Positions 9,956-18,305 are shown, counted from the first letter of the stretch. The stretch is 42,771 nucleotides of DNA from Opitutia bacterium (GCA_009928955.1 SABN01000015.1:1-42771); one strand, 5' to 3'. Notes: generated by a model from the sequence alone, not told the origin. Numbers and translations are program-made.

Positions 9956-11249
9956 GGTCTATCATCGCATCGAGCAGATCGCGGGCAACGTGATCACGGT
10001 CCGCGCCGAGGGCGTGGCGAACGGCGAGCTGGCCCAGGTGGTCGGCACGCTGGGCGTCTCGCTGGCGCAGGTCATCCGCCTGGAGAACGACAAGGTGTTC
10101 CTGCAGGTGTTCGCGGGCAGCCGCGGCATCGCGACGGACGGCCAGGTGCGGTTCCTGGGGCACAAGATGGACATCTCGTTCACGGACGCCCTGCTGGGGC
10201 GGGTGTTCAACGGGTCGGGCCAGCCGCGCGACAACGGGCCGGTGCTGGACGAGAACCGCATCGCGATCGGCGGGCCGTCGGTGAATCCCGCCAAGCGCAT
10301 CATTCCGCGCAAGATGGTCCGCACGGGCATTCCGATGATCGACGTGTTCAACTCGCTGGTCGAGTCGCAGAAGCTGCCGATCTTCGCGGCGGCGGGCGAG
10401 CCGTACAACGAGCTGCTGGCGCGCATCGCGCTGCAGGCGGAAGTCGACATCATCATCTTGGGCGGCATGGGCCTGAAGCACGACGACTACCTGCAGTTCC
10501 GCGACACGCTGGAGGCCAACGGCGCGCTTTCGCGCTCGATCCTCTTCATCCACACGGCGGCGGATCCGACCGTGGAGTGCCAGATGGTGCCGGACATTTC
10601 GCTGGCCGTGGCCGAGCAGTTCGCCCTGCAGAACAAGCGCGTGCTGGTGTTGCTGACGGACATGACGAGCTTCGCGGACGCCTTGAAGGAGATCGCGATC
10701 ACGATGGAGCAGATTCCGGCGAACCGCGGCTATCCGGGCGACCTGTACTCGCAGCTGGCGGCGCGCTACGAGAAGGCGGTGGACTTCGAGGGGGCGGGCT
10801 CGATCACGATCTTGGCGGTGACGACGATGCCGGGCGACGACGTGACGCATCCGGTGCCCGACAACACGGGCTACATCACCGAAGGCCAGTTCTACCTGCG
10901 CAACGGGCGCATCGAGCCGTTCGGCTCGTTGTCGCGCTTGAAGCAGCAGGTCAACGGCAAGACCCGCGAGGACCATCGCACGGTGATGAACACGATGATC
11001 CAGCTCTACGCGTCCTACAAGGAGACGCTGGAAAAGCAATCCATGGGCTTCCGCATGAGCGCGTGGGACAACAAGCTGCTCCAATACGGCGAGCGCTTCG
11101 AGAAGGAGATGATGGACCTGACGGTCAACATCCCGCTGGAAGCCGCGCTGGACCTGGGCTGGCAGATCATGGCGGACTGCTTCGACCCCGCGGAAACGGG
11201 CATTTCGTCGAAACTGACCGAGAAATTCTGGCCGAAGAAGACCGCGTAG
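9948..11249 (+). CDS. atpB: V-type ATPase regulatory subunit B
   Basis: This 433-residue non-catalytic subunit alternates with A in the head. It has the alpha/beta nucleotide-binding fold, but the P-loop is degenerate ([13 protein letters not shown] in place of GxxGxGKT), as expected for B. Conserved segments are [31 protein letters not shown] and [20 protein letters not shown]. The ATG at 9948 lies inside the end of atpA with an eight-base overlap, and the ribosome binding site is the GGAGG in the atpA coding sequence at about 9934-9938. Length and ends are normal. Confidence 0.95.
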   Translation: MHKVYHRIEQIAGNVITVRAEGVANGELAQVVGTLGVSLAQVIRLENDKVFLQVFAGSRGIATDGQVRFLGHKMDISFTDALLGRVFNGSGQPRDNGPVLDENRIAIGGPSVNPAKRIIPRKMVRTGIPMIDVFNSLVESQKLPIFAAAGEPYNELLARIALQAEVDIIILGGMGLKHDDYLQFRDTLEANGALSRSILFIHTAADPTVECQMVPDISLAVAEQFALQNKRVLVLLTDMTSFADALKEIAITMEQIPANRGYPGDLYSQLAARYEKAVDFEGAGSITILAVTTMPGDDVTHPVPDNTGYITEGQFYLRNGRIEPFGSLSRLKQQVNGKTREDHRTVMNTMIQLYASYKETLEKQSMGFRMSAWDNKLLQYGERFEKEMMDLTVNIPLEAALDLGWQIMADCFDPAETGISSKLTEKFWPKKTA

Positions 11250-11262
11250 GGCGGGAGCCGCG

Positions 11263-11898
11263 ATGGGCAAGGTCAAAAACACCAAGACGGAACTGAAGGC
11301 GCAGCGGGACTCGCTGAAGCGCTACCGCCGCTATCTGCCGACGCTGCAGCTGAAGAAGCAGCAGTTGCAGATGGAGATGCGGCTGGTGGACCAGCGCGTG
11401 GCCGAGAAGAAGGCCGAGGAAGAGGCCGCGCGCGGCGCGCTGGCTGGCTGGGTCAAGCTGTTTTCCGATCCGCTGGACTATCTCGCTTGGCTGAAGGTCG
11501 AGGCGATCGACGTCGAACCGGGGAACATCGCCGGCGTGGCGGTGCGGTCGCTGAAGGAGATCCGCTTCCAGCGGACGGCGCCGGACCTGTGGGCGACGCC
11601 GGCGTGGCTGGACGAAGGGCTGTCGACGCTGGAGACGCTGTTCCGCCTGCGGATCGAGCGGCGCCTGCTCGAGGAGCAGCACCGGCTGTTGGCCGAGGAA
11701 TTGCGCACGACCAGCCAGCGCGTGAATTTGTTCGAGAAGGTGAAGATTCCGGAGTGCGCGGAGAACATCCGCCGCATCCGCATCTTCCTGGGCGATGAAA
11801 ACACGGGCGCGGTGGTGCGCTCGAAGATCGCCAAGGGCAAGAGCGTGAAGAAGGCCGCGGCCGCGGATGCGGCGGCGCGGGAAGGGACGGCGGCATGA
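11263..11898 (+). CDS. atpD: V-type ATPase subunit D
   Basis: Subunit D forms the coiled-coil rotor shaft inside the A3B3 head. The 211-residue product begins with KNTKTELKAQRDSLKRYRRYLPTLQ-like sequence, a long N-terminal helix, and ends with a second helix including RVNLFEKVKIPECAENIRRIRIFLGDE, the family signature. The tail is Lys/Ala-rich. The start follows atpB by 13 bases with GGGAG at 11252-11256, and the stop overlaps the start of atpI by four bases. Confidence 0.92.
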   Translation: MGKVKNTKTELKAQRDSLKRYRRYLPTLQLKKQQLQMEMRLVDQRVAEKKAEEEAARGALAGWVKLFSDPLDYLAWLKVEAIDVEPGNIAGVAVRSLKEIRFQRTAPDLWATPAWLDEGLSTLETLFRLRIERRLLEEQHRLLAEELRTTSQRVNLFEKVKIPECAENIRRIRIFLGDENTGAVVRSKIAKGKSVKKAAAADAAAREGTAA

Positions 11899-13712
11899 TC
11901 GTCCAGATGAAAAAAGTGACGTTGCTGTGCCTGGCGCACGGCCGCGCGGCCACGCTGGAGGCTCTGCGGGGCCTGGGCGTGCTGCACGTCAAGCCGGTGG
12001 TGCCTCCCGCGGGTTCCGGGCTGGAGGACGCGCGCGAAAAGGCGGCGGGCCTGCGCCGCCTGCTGGAGGCCATTCCCGAACTTGAAGGCGCGAAGCCCAC
12101 GGGGCGGGCCGCCTTCGCCGTGGTTTCCGAAACGAGCGATCTGCTGGACGAGCGCAAGGAGAAGCAGGCGCAAGTCGACGCCCTGCAAGCCGAGGCGGCG
12201 CGGACGGAGCCGTTCGGTTCGTTCGAACCCGCGGCCGTGAAGGCCCTCGCCGGAAAAGGCGTGGTTCTCAAGCTGTATCGCGCCGCGACGAAAACCGTGT
12301 TGCCGCTGCCCGACGGCGTGACGGCGCAAAAACTGGCCGTGCGCAAGGCCGACGCCTTTTGGGCGCTGTTCGCGCGCGCCCCGTTCGAGTGGGCGGGCGC
12401 CGAAGAGCAGAAACTGCCCTCGGAATCGCTGGCGAAGCTGCAGGCGGACCTGCTGCGCCTGCAAGGGGAGTTGGCGGAGGGCGAGAAGAAATTGCAGGCC
12501 GCCGCCGGCGACCGGGCGATGCTCGAGGGCCTGTTGGCGCATGCCGAGGCCGAAGTGAGGCTGCAGGAAGTGCGCGCCGGCATGGGCGCGGCGGAAGCCA
12601 TCGCCTATGTGCAGGGCTTCGTGCCGGCGGAGGACGTCGAGTCGATCCGCGCCGCCGCCGCCCCGCACGGCTGGGGTCTGGTGGTCGACGAGCCCGGTCC
12701 GCAGGACGACGTGCCGGTCAAGCTGAAGCCGCCGCGCTGGGCCTCGCCGATCAAGGCGGTGTTCCAGGGGATTTCCATCCTGCCGGGCTACGCCGAGGCG
12801 GACGTGAGCGTGGTTTTCATGCTCTTCTTCTCGCTGTTTTTCGCGATGATCATCGGCGACGCGGGCTATGGCGCGATCTTCCTGGGCCTGACGTGGTGGG
12901 CGCGGAAGAAGCTGCCGAAGGACGCCTTCCGCCTGCTGCTGGTGACGAGTTCCTGCACGATCCTCTGGGGTCTGGTCACGGGCACGATCTTCGGAATCAA
13001 TCCGGAGATCCTGGCCAAGGCGGGGCTCGACAAGATCCAGATCCCGTTCCTGACCGATCCCGAAAAGTCCGCGCAGAACATCATGGGCCTGTGCTTCCTG
13101 ATCGGCGCGATCCAGATCACCATCGGCCACTTGTGGAACGTGGTGGATCTGCTCATGGTCAAGAAGCTCAAAGCCCTGGAGCAGTTCGGCTGGATCCTCA
13201 CGACGTGGTTCATGTTCTTCATGGCCGACGACATGGTGCTGAAGGGCAACATGCTTTCCTATCTGCACCTGTCGGAGACGGCCGCCGCCGCGCTGTGGCA
13301 GGGGTTGGGCTACGCGCTCGTGGCGGGGATCGCGTTGATCGTCCTGTTCATGATGCCGCCGAAGGAGATCAAGGACGGCTGGTTCAACCTCGCGCTGCTG
13401 CCGCTGAATTTGGTGAGCAACTTCACGGACGTGGTTTCCTATGTGCGTCTCTACGCGGTGGGCACGGCGGGCTTCGCGGTGGCCAACGCGTTCAACAACA
13501 TGATTTTCCCGGGCGGCGACGTATCGCTCGTCGGCCTGTTGATCGGCGCGGTGCTGGCTTTCCTGGCGCACACGCTGAACATCCTGCTGGCCACGATGGG
13601 CGTGCTGGTGCACGGCATCCGGTTGAACACGCTGGAATTTTCGAACCACAAGGGCATTTCGTGGAGCGGGTCGGCCTATCGGCCCTTCGCGAAGCCCGAA
13701 GCGGCGGTTTAG
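11895..13712 (+). CDS. atpI: V-type ATPase membrane subunit I (subunit a)
   Basis: The 605-residue product is the membrane stator subunit that forms the ion half-channels against the K ring. The N-terminal half is cytoplasmic and rich in coiled coil; the C-terminal half (from about residue 300) has seven to eight membrane helices. The conserved SYVRLYAVGTAG motif places the essential channel Arg at residue 518, and the final H-x-LN-x(7)-GVLVHGIRLN-x-LEFSNH segment is characteristic. It starts within an ATGA overlap with atpD. The following gene is separated by 61 bases with its own leader structure. Confidence 0.94.
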   Translation: MIVQMKKVTLLCLAHGRAATLEALRGLGVLHVKPVVPPAGSGLEDAREKAAGLRRLLEAIPELEGAKPTGRAAFAVVSETSDLLDERKEKQAQVDALQAEAARTEPFGSFEPAAVKALAGKGVVLKLYRAATKTVLPLPDGVTAQKLAVRKADAFWALFARAPFEWAGAEEQKLPSESLAKLQADLLRLQGELAEGEKKLQAAAGDRAMLEGLLAHAEAEVRLQEVRAGMGAAEAIAYVQGFVPAEDVESIRAAAAPHGWGLVVDEPGPQDDVPVKLKPPRWASPIKAVFQGISILPGYAEADVSVVFMLFFSLFFAMIIGDAGYGAIFLGLTWWARKKLPKDAFRLLLVTSSCTILWGLVTGTIFGINPEILAKAGLDKIQIPFLTDPEKSAQNIMGLCFLIGAIQITIGHLWNVVDLLMVKKLKALEQFGWILTTWFMFFMADDMVLKGNMLSYLHLSETAAAALWQGLGYALVAGIALIVLFMMPPKEIKDGWFNLALLPLNLVSNFTDVVSYVRLYAVGTAGFAVANAFNNMIFPGGDVSLVGLLIGAVLAFLAHTLNILLATMGVLVHGIRLNTLEFSNHKGISWSGSAYRPFAKPEAAV

Positions 13713-13725
13713 GGAACGAAGGAAC

Positions 13726-13766
13726 AAGTTTAAAAAAGAAGGGCGGCGACGCCCGAAATCGAGGAG
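13726..13766 (+). promoter_or_regulatory. AU-rich leader, GNRA hairpin and SD before atpK
   Basis: The 61-base gap before atpK contains an A/T-rich run (13726-13740), a five-pair stem GGGCG/CGCCC (13741-13745, 13750-13754) with a GCGA tetraloop, and a strong GAGGAGA ribosome binding site near 13761-13767. All other genes of the operon overlap or nearly abut. The arrangement suggests a dedicated translation enhancer or processing site to make many copies of the ring subunit, as known for the atpE leader of the E. coli F-ATPase. The regulatory role is inference. Confidence 0.4.
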
Positions 13767-13773
13767 AGCAAAC

Positions 13774-14241
13774 ATGGATGCAGCAACAATTGAAGCATTG
13801 GGCAAGGCGGGCGGCGCGGCGGCGCTGGGATTGGCCGCGGTGGGTTCGTCCATCGGGGCGGGCTTGGCGGGCGCCTCGGCGATCGGCGCCTGGAAGAAGT
13901 GCTTTGCGCAGGGCAAGGCGGCGCCGTTCATCCTGATCACGTTCATCGGCGCGCCGTTGTCGCAGACGATCTACGGCATGATCCTGATGGGCTGGATGGT
14001 CGATGTGGCGAAGAATTCCGAGTTGGCGGCGGCCAACTGGGCGACGATGCTGATCGGCGGCCTCTGCGGCGGGCTGGGCATGGGCGTTTCGGCTTGGTTC
14101 CAAGGCTATGCCGGCGCGGCGGGCGCGGATGCGCTCGCGGAGACCGGCCAGGGCTTCGGCAACTACCTGATGACGCTGGGCGTCATCGAAACCGTGGCGC
14201 TGTTCGTGCTGGTGTTCATCCGCTCGTCGTTCATGGCGTAG
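13774..14241 (+). CDS. atpK: V-type ATPase ring subunit K (proteolipid c)
   Basis: This 155-residue proteolipid has four membrane helices, i.e. two fused hairpins, forming the rotor ring. The first hairpin lacks an acidic residue (Gln64 in PLSQTIYG), while the second carries the ion-binding Glu139 in GVIETVALF. Ser63, Gln64, Tyr67, Gln110 and Glu139 match in type and spacing the residues Thr64, Gln65, Tyr68, Gln110 and Glu139 that hold Na+ in the Enterococcus hirae ring, so a Na+-coupled ring is plausible. A good GAGGAG ribosome binding site precedes the ATG. The gene ends the ATPase operon and is followed by a terminator-like hairpin. Confidence 0.94.
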   Translation: MDAATIEALGKAGGAAALGLAAVGSSIGAGLAGASAIGAWKKCFAQGKAAPFILITFIGAPLSQTIYGMILMGWMVDVAKNSELAAANWATMLIGGLCGGLGMGVSAWFQGYAGAAGADALAETGQGFGNYLMTLGVIETVALFVLVFIRSSFMA

Positions 14242-14264
14242 GCAGAAACCGCCGGGCCCGGCGC

Positions 14265-14294
14265 AACCGCCCTTTCCGCGAGGAGGGGGCGGTT
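14265..14294 (+). terminator. Hairpin after the V-ATPase operon
   Basis: AACCGCCC (14265-14272) pairs with GGGCGGTT (14287-14294) around a 14-base loop, 24 bases after the atpK stop. The following sequence TGCGTTTGG has only a weak U tract, so termination is likely but not certain. Confidence 0.5.
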
Positions 14295-14317
14295 TGCGTT
14301 TGGAAACCGGGTTGTCA

Positions 14318-14345
14318 GCCGCAAAGAACGCAAGGAGCACCAAGG
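14318..14345. repeat. Upstream copy of short repeat flanking the GxxExxY gene
   Basis: The segment starting GCCGCAAAGAACGCAAGGAG at 14318 matches the segment at 14747-14772 at 19 of the first 23 positions. 'Cgcaaagaacgcaagga' type sequences are widespread in PVC and other genomes and commonly sit near GxxExxY or 23S intervening-sequence-type genes. Only the within-window similarity is directly seen. Confidence 0.55.
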
Positions 14346-14351
14346 GGGAAC

Positions 14352-14827
14352 ATGATGAACGAAGAACAGGCGAAAGCGTTGTGCGACCGGATCAGGCAAA
14401 TAGCGTCGGCCTCCATGTTTATCATGGCCACGGCTATTTGGAGAAAGTCTATGAGAATGCGTTGGCGCATAGGTTGAAGAAGGCAGGATTCAAAGTTGAG
14501 CAACAGGTTCCGTTGCAGGTTTTCGATGAAGACGGGACCCTGATTGGCGACTATTTCGCCGATTTGCGGGTCGAGGGTGAAATCATCGTTGAACTGAAGG
14601 CCGCGAAGACCATCGCACCGGAACACGAGGCGCAGATGTTGGGATATTTGAAATCGGCGCGCAAGCGGCACGGACCGCTGGTCAATTTTGGGGCCTACAA
14701 GTTTGAAATCCGCAAGCATGCGGGGAAATCCGAAAATCAAAAATCGCCGCACAGAACACCAAGAGCACATGGATTTGGTTGGGATCTTTGTGGTCTCTGT
14801 GTTCTTGGTGGCCAAAGGCTTTTCTAA
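14352..14827 (+). pseudogene. GxxExxY protein gene with an internal frameshift
   Basis: Two frames together encode a GxxExxY-family protein (related to PD-(D/E)XK-like folds; function unknown). Codons from the ATG at 14352/14355 give MNEEQAKALCDRIRQIA, the normal N-terminus. The signature then continues in another frame as HVYHGHGYLEKVYENALAHR, followed by VEQQVPLQVF, GDYFADLRVEG, IVELKAAK and NFGAYKFEIRK. The switch is needed near 14406, where one missing base (between the codons for Ala and Gly-Leu-His) would restore a single reading frame. This is either a disabled gene or a sequencing error. The C-terminus runs about 30 residues past the family end into repeat DNA. Base composition is noticeably less GC-rich than its neighbours, and repeats flank it on both sides, which suggests transfer as a cassette. 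Confidence 0.8.
14747..14812. repeat. Downstream direct and inverted copies of the GxxExxY-flanking repeat
   Basis: GCCGCACAGAACACCAAGAG at 14747-14766 repeats the element at 14318 in the same orientation. The following 14783-14812 stretch, read on the minus strand, gives GGCCACCAAGAACACAGAGA and continues in the same style, so a third diverged copy lies inverted. The copies overlap the 3' end of the frame-shifted gene. Confidence 0.5.
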
Positions 14828-16606
14828 ATGGCGTTGTTGAGTCTACAGGAGATCGGCGTGCGGTTCGGCGGCCCGTGGCTGCTGGAGGGGGCGACGCTGA
14901 ACGTGGAGCGGGGCGAGCGCATCTGCCTGCTCGGGCGCAACGGCGAGGGGAAGTCCACGTTCCTGAAGGTGGCGGCGGGGCTGATTCCGCCCGATGTCGG
15001 CGAAGTGGTGCGCGCGCGGAACCTGGTGGTGGCGCTGATGCCCCAGGTCGTGCCGGCGGAACTGCCGGGGACCGTGCTGGCGACGGTGCGGCAGGGGACG
15101 CGCGCCGGGCTGGACGCGTGGCACCGCGACACGCAGGCGAAGAAAGTCGTCTCGCTGATGGAACTGGACGGCGGGGCGGAGTGCGCGACGCTGTCGGGCG
15201 GGATGAAGCGGCGCGTGCTGCTGGCGCAGGCGCTGGCGTCGGAGCCGGACGTGCTGCTGCTGGACGAGCCGACGAACCACCTCGACGTGGAATCCATCGA
15301 ATGGCTGGAGAACTTCCTGCAGCGCTTTCCGGGGGCGATCTTGTTCGTGACGCACGACCGGGCCTTTCTGCGGCGGGTGGCGACGCGCATCGCGGAGCTG
15401 GACCGCGGCCAACTGCGCTCGTGGGCCTGCGGCTACGACCAGTTTCTGGAGCGCAAGGCGGCGGCGCTGGAGGACGAAGAGCGGCAGAACGCCGTGTTCG
15501 ACAAGAAACTGGCGCAGGAAGAAGTCTGGCTGCGCAAGGGGGTCAAGGCGCGCCGCACGCGCAACGAGGGGCGGGTGCGGGAGCTGATGAAGCTGCGTTC
15601 CGAGCGCGCGGCGCGGCGGGAGCTGAGCGGGCCGGTCCGGGCCACGCTGCAGGAGTCGGGCCGGTCGGGCTACAAGGTCGTCACGGCCAAGAATCTGGGG
15701 CTCGCCTACGACAACCGGTTTCTGTTCCGGGGGCTGGACGTCGAGATCTGCCGCGGCGACAAGGTGGGCATTTTGGGTCCGAACGGCTGCGGCAAATCCA
15801 CGTTGATCCGCGTCCTGCTGGGGCAGGAGGCGCCCGGCGAGGGCGCGGTGGCGCACGGGACGAAGCTGGAGATCTCCTATTTCGACCAGATGCGGGAGGC
15901 GTTGGACGACGACAAGACCGTGTTCGACAACGTGGCCGACGGCAACGAATACGTGACGGTGAACGGGCAGCGCCAGCACGTGATCGGCTATCTGGAGGAG
16001 TTTCTGTTCGCGCCGGAGCGGTCGCGCAGCCCGGTGCGGGTGCTGTCGGGCGGGGAGCGCAGCCGCCTGCTGCTGGCGAAGCTGTTCGCGCGGCCGTCGA
16101 ACGTGCTGGTGCTGGACGAGCCGACGAACGATCTGGACCTGGAGACGCTGGAGCTGATCGAAGACCTGCTGGTGGAATATGCCGGCACGGTGCTGCTGGT
16201 GAGCCATGACCGCGAATTCCTGAACGAGGTGGCCACGAGCACGCTGGTCTTCGAGGGCGACGGGGCGGTGCGCGAATATCCGGGCGGCTACGACGACTGG
16301 GTGGCGCAGCGCAAGGCGGCCGCCGCGGTCGCCTTGATCCGCGACGAGCCGGCGAAGTCCGGCGTCGCGAACAAGCCGCGCAAGCTGTCCAACCAGGCGC
16401 GCAAGGAATTGCAGGAGCTCCCGGGGCGCATCACCGCGCTGGAGTCGGAGCTGGACGAACTGCACGCCCGGATGGGCGCGCCGGATTTCTACAAGCGCGC
16501 GCCGGCGGACATCCAGGCGGCGACGGCGCGCTTGGCGGAGATTTCGCCGGAGTTGGACCGGCTCTACGCGCGCTGGGGGGAGCTGGAGTCGGGCGGCGGA
16601 GCCTGA
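14828..16606 (+). CDS. uup: ABC-F family ATPase, Uup-type
   Basis: The 592-residue product has two ABC ATPase domains in one chain and no membrane segment, which defines the ABC-F family of ribosome-associated or DNA-structure-associated ATPases. Walker A motifs are GRNGEGKST (36-44) and GPNGCGKST (about 317-325). Signature motifs are LSGGMKRR (about 123) and LSGGERSR (about 406), with Walker B boxes VLLLDEPTNHLD and VLVLDEPTNDLD. The C-terminal 80 residues form a coiled coil with SNQARKELQELPGRI, the Uup C-terminal domain. The start ATG follows directly on the GxxExxY stop codon; the only ribosome binding site is a weak AAAGG at 14814-14818, so a promoter inside the preceding repeat region is possible. 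EttA-like function is less likely because of the C-terminal domain. Confidence 0.9.
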   Translation: MALLSLQEIGVRFGGPWLLEGATLNVERGERICLLGRNGEGKSTFLKVAAGLIPPDVGEVVRARNLVVALMPQVVPAELPGTVLATVRQGTRAGLDAWHRDTQAKKVVSLMELDGGAECATLSGGMKRRVLLAQALASEPDVLLLDEPTNHLDVESIEWLENFLQRFPGAILFVTHDRAFLRRVATRIAELDRGQLRSWACGYDQFLERKAAALEDEERQNAVFDKKLAQEEVWLRKGVKARRTRNEGRVRELMKLRSERAARRELSGPVRATLQESGRSGYKVVTAKNLGLAYDNRFLFRGLDVEICRGDKVGILGPNGCGKSTLIRVLLGQEAPGEGAVAHGTKLEISYFDQMREALDDDKTVFDNVADGNEYVTVNGQRQHVIGYLEEFLFAPERSRSPVRVLSGGERSRLLLAKLFARPSNVLVLDEPTNDLDLETLELIEDLLVEYAGTVLLVSHDREFLNEVATSTLVFEGDGAVREYPGGYDDWVAQRKAAAAVALIRDEPAKSGVANKPRKLSNQARKELQELPGRITALESELDELHARMGAPDFYKRAPADIQAATARLAEISPELDRLYARWGELESGGGA

Positions 16607-16609
16607 GCT

Positions 16610-16640
16610 CCCGGCGCGGAACCCCGCGCGCCGCGCCGGG
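16610..16640. terminator. Bidirectional GC-rich hairpin between convergent genes
   Basis: CCCGGCGCGG (16610-16619) and CCGCGCCGGG (16631-16640) form a perfect ten-pair stem with an 11-base loop. It lies between the uup stop codon and the convergent radical SAM gene and could serve both. No U tract follows on either strand. Confidence 0.45.
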
Positions 16641-16649
16641 CGGACCGGG

Positions 16650-18146
16650 TCAGCTGACCGGGGCGGTGTGGCGGCGGCGGTAGGAGAACAGGACGGTCGC
16701 GAGCATGCGCAGGAAATAGCGCCACTCCTCGGGGGTGCGCAGCTTCGAGAGGATCTCGCGCCAGAGGAGGACGGGATTGAGATAGGAGCGGTATTTCCGG
16801 CGGTAGAATTTGCGGTGGAGGTCTTGGAGGAGGGCGTTGATTTCGGGGGCCTTGAAATGGAGGGTGTCGTATTCGCTGTGGCCGATCATGCTGCCGAAGC
16901 GCTGGCCATCCATGAGGTGGAGCCGGCGGAAGTCGTCCATCATGCGGGTGCCGGGGAGGGGCTGGGCGATGTAGATGAAGGCGAAATTGATGCCGCTGGT
17001 CAGGATCATGCGCTCGGTTTCCCGGATGTCTTCGAGGGTTTCGTCGGGGAAGCCGATGATGAAGGTGCCGCAGGCCCAGATGCGGAATTGGTGGCAGCAG
17101 CGGACGAGGTGGCGGATCTTGTCCTCGGAGACGATCTTGCCGATGTATTTCTGGGTGCGGGCGGAGCCGGATTCGATGCCGAAGGTGAGGCGGTAGCAGC
17201 CCGCCTGGCGCATCTTGAGCAGGACCTCCTCGTCGAGGGTCCAGATGGCGACGCCGTTGGGGGTGTCCCACCGGATGTCCAGCTTGCGCCGGACGATCTC
17301 GTCGCAGATTTCGAGGATGCGGTCGCGGTTGAGGGTGAGGTTGTCGTCCTGGAAGCGGAACTGGCGGGCGCCGTGCTGGCGGTGCAGCATCTCGATCTCG
17401 TCCACCACGTGCCGGGCGCCGTGGCTGCGCCACCCCCGGCCCCAGACGGTGACGATGGAGCAGAAGACGCAGCGGCCGGGGCAGCCGCGGCTGGTGACCA
17501 GGTCCACGCTGTTCGTCCGCAAGGTCGCGTCGCTGTTGGCGGGATGGCGGAAGTAGGCGGGCAGGTCGAGCAGATGCCAGGCCGGATGCAGGGAATCCAG
17601 GTCCTGGATGTAGTCGCGCGGCGGGTTGAGGCGGACCTGGCCGTCGATGGAGACGGCGGTGCCGCGGATGTCCGTCAGGGGGCGGCCGTCGCGGATGGCC
17701 TGGGCGATCTCGAGCATGGTGGTTTCCCCCTCGCCGATGACGGCGACGGCGATGTGGGGGTTGCGGAGCACATAGGCCGGGTTGGCGGAGGTATGGGCGC
17801 CGCCGACCACGACGGGGGTTGCGGGGGCCCATTCCTTGAGGTGGTCGATCAGGGCGAAGGAATCCGACTCGAAGGCCGAATAGGCGCAGCCCACGCCGAT
17901 GACGGCGGGGGCGAAGTCGCGGACGAGGGCTTCGATGTCCGGGAGGGCGGTGCCGATGCGGATGGTGGAGGCATCCACGGGGGTGTGCGTGGCATGGTCG
18001 AGGGGGCAGTCGAGGATCCGGACCTCGAAGCCGTTCTCCTCGAGCACGCCGGCCATGTAGATGAAGCCCAGCGGGGTCTTGATGTTGCAGTACTGGAACT
18101 CCGCCGGAGCGGATTGCGGGGGATTGATAAACAGCACTTTGGTCAT
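16650..18146 (-). CDS. B12-binding domain radical SAM protein
   Basis: The 498-residue protein combines an N-terminal cobalamin-binding domain (about 1-160: LFINPP, TPLGFIYMAGVLEENG, VVGGAHTSANP, IGEGE) with a radical SAM barrel. The cluster motif RGCPGRCVFC gives Cys222, Cys226 and Cys229, which bind the [4Fe-4S] cluster; FRFQDDNLTLN and FGIESGSARTQKYIGK are usual later motifs. Members methylate or otherwise modify unactivated carbons, for instance in lipid, pigment or natural-product pathways; the substrate here cannot be told. The ATG at 18146 is chosen because the protein family starts at MTKVLFINPP and because a promoter at 18240-18268 would exclude the longer frame starting at 18272. 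AGGA lies 12 bases ahead. It is divergent from the YfhO-like gene. Confidence 0.85.
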   Translation of the reverse strand: MTKVLFINPPQSAPAEFQYCNIKTPLGFIYMAGVLEENGFEVRILDCPLDHATHTPVDASTIRIGTALPDIEALVRDFAPAVIGVGCAYSAFESDSFALIDHLKEWAPATPVVVGGAHTSANPAYVLRNPHIAVAVIGEGETTMLEIAQAIRDGRPLTDIRGTAVSIDGQVRLNPPRDYIQDLDSLHPAWHLLDLPAYFRHPANSDATLRTNSVDLVTSRGCPGRCVFCSIVTVWGRGWRSHGARHVVDEIEMLHRQHGARQFRFQDDNLTLNRDRILEICDEIVRRKLDIRWDTPNGVAIWTLDEEVLLKMRQAGCYRLTFGIESGSARTQKYIGKIVSEDKIRHLVRCCHQFRIWACGTFIIGFPDETLEDIRETERMILTSGINFAFIYIAQPLPGTRMMDDFRRLHLMDGQRFGSMIGHSEYDTLHFKAPEINALLQDLHRKFYRRKYRSYLNPVLLWREILSKLRTPEEWRYFLRMLATVLFSYRRRHTAPVS

Positions 18147-18239
18147 CGGATCACATGTTCCTGATCGCGTCGGGGCCTCCGTCCGGTCCATCGGAACGGT
18201 CCGGCCGGGCGGGGGCCGTTTCCACGATTCGCGTGCCGG

Positions 18240-18268
18240 ACTATCGCGCATCCGGCCGTTTTCAACAA
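18240..18268 (-). promoter_or_regulatory. Promoter of the radical SAM gene
   Basis: On the minus strand TTGTTG (18263-18268) and GATAGT (18240-18245) are separated by 17 bases. Transcription would begin near 18233 and leave a leader of about 87 bases. Confidence 0.5.
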
Positions 18269-18305
18269 GCAATATCCGGCGTCCCGGCGCGCAAACGGCC
18301 GTTTT
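18253..18305. repeat. Repeated CGGCCGTTTT with a 12-bp palindrome
   Basis: CGGCCGTTTT occurs at 18253-18262 and 18296-18305 in the same orientation, 43 bases apart. The second copy is part of a perfect palindrome AAACGGCCGTTT at 18293-18304. Both lie in the spacer between two divergent genes, and the first overlaps the spacer of the radical SAM promoter, so they could be operator sites. Confidence 0.4.
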
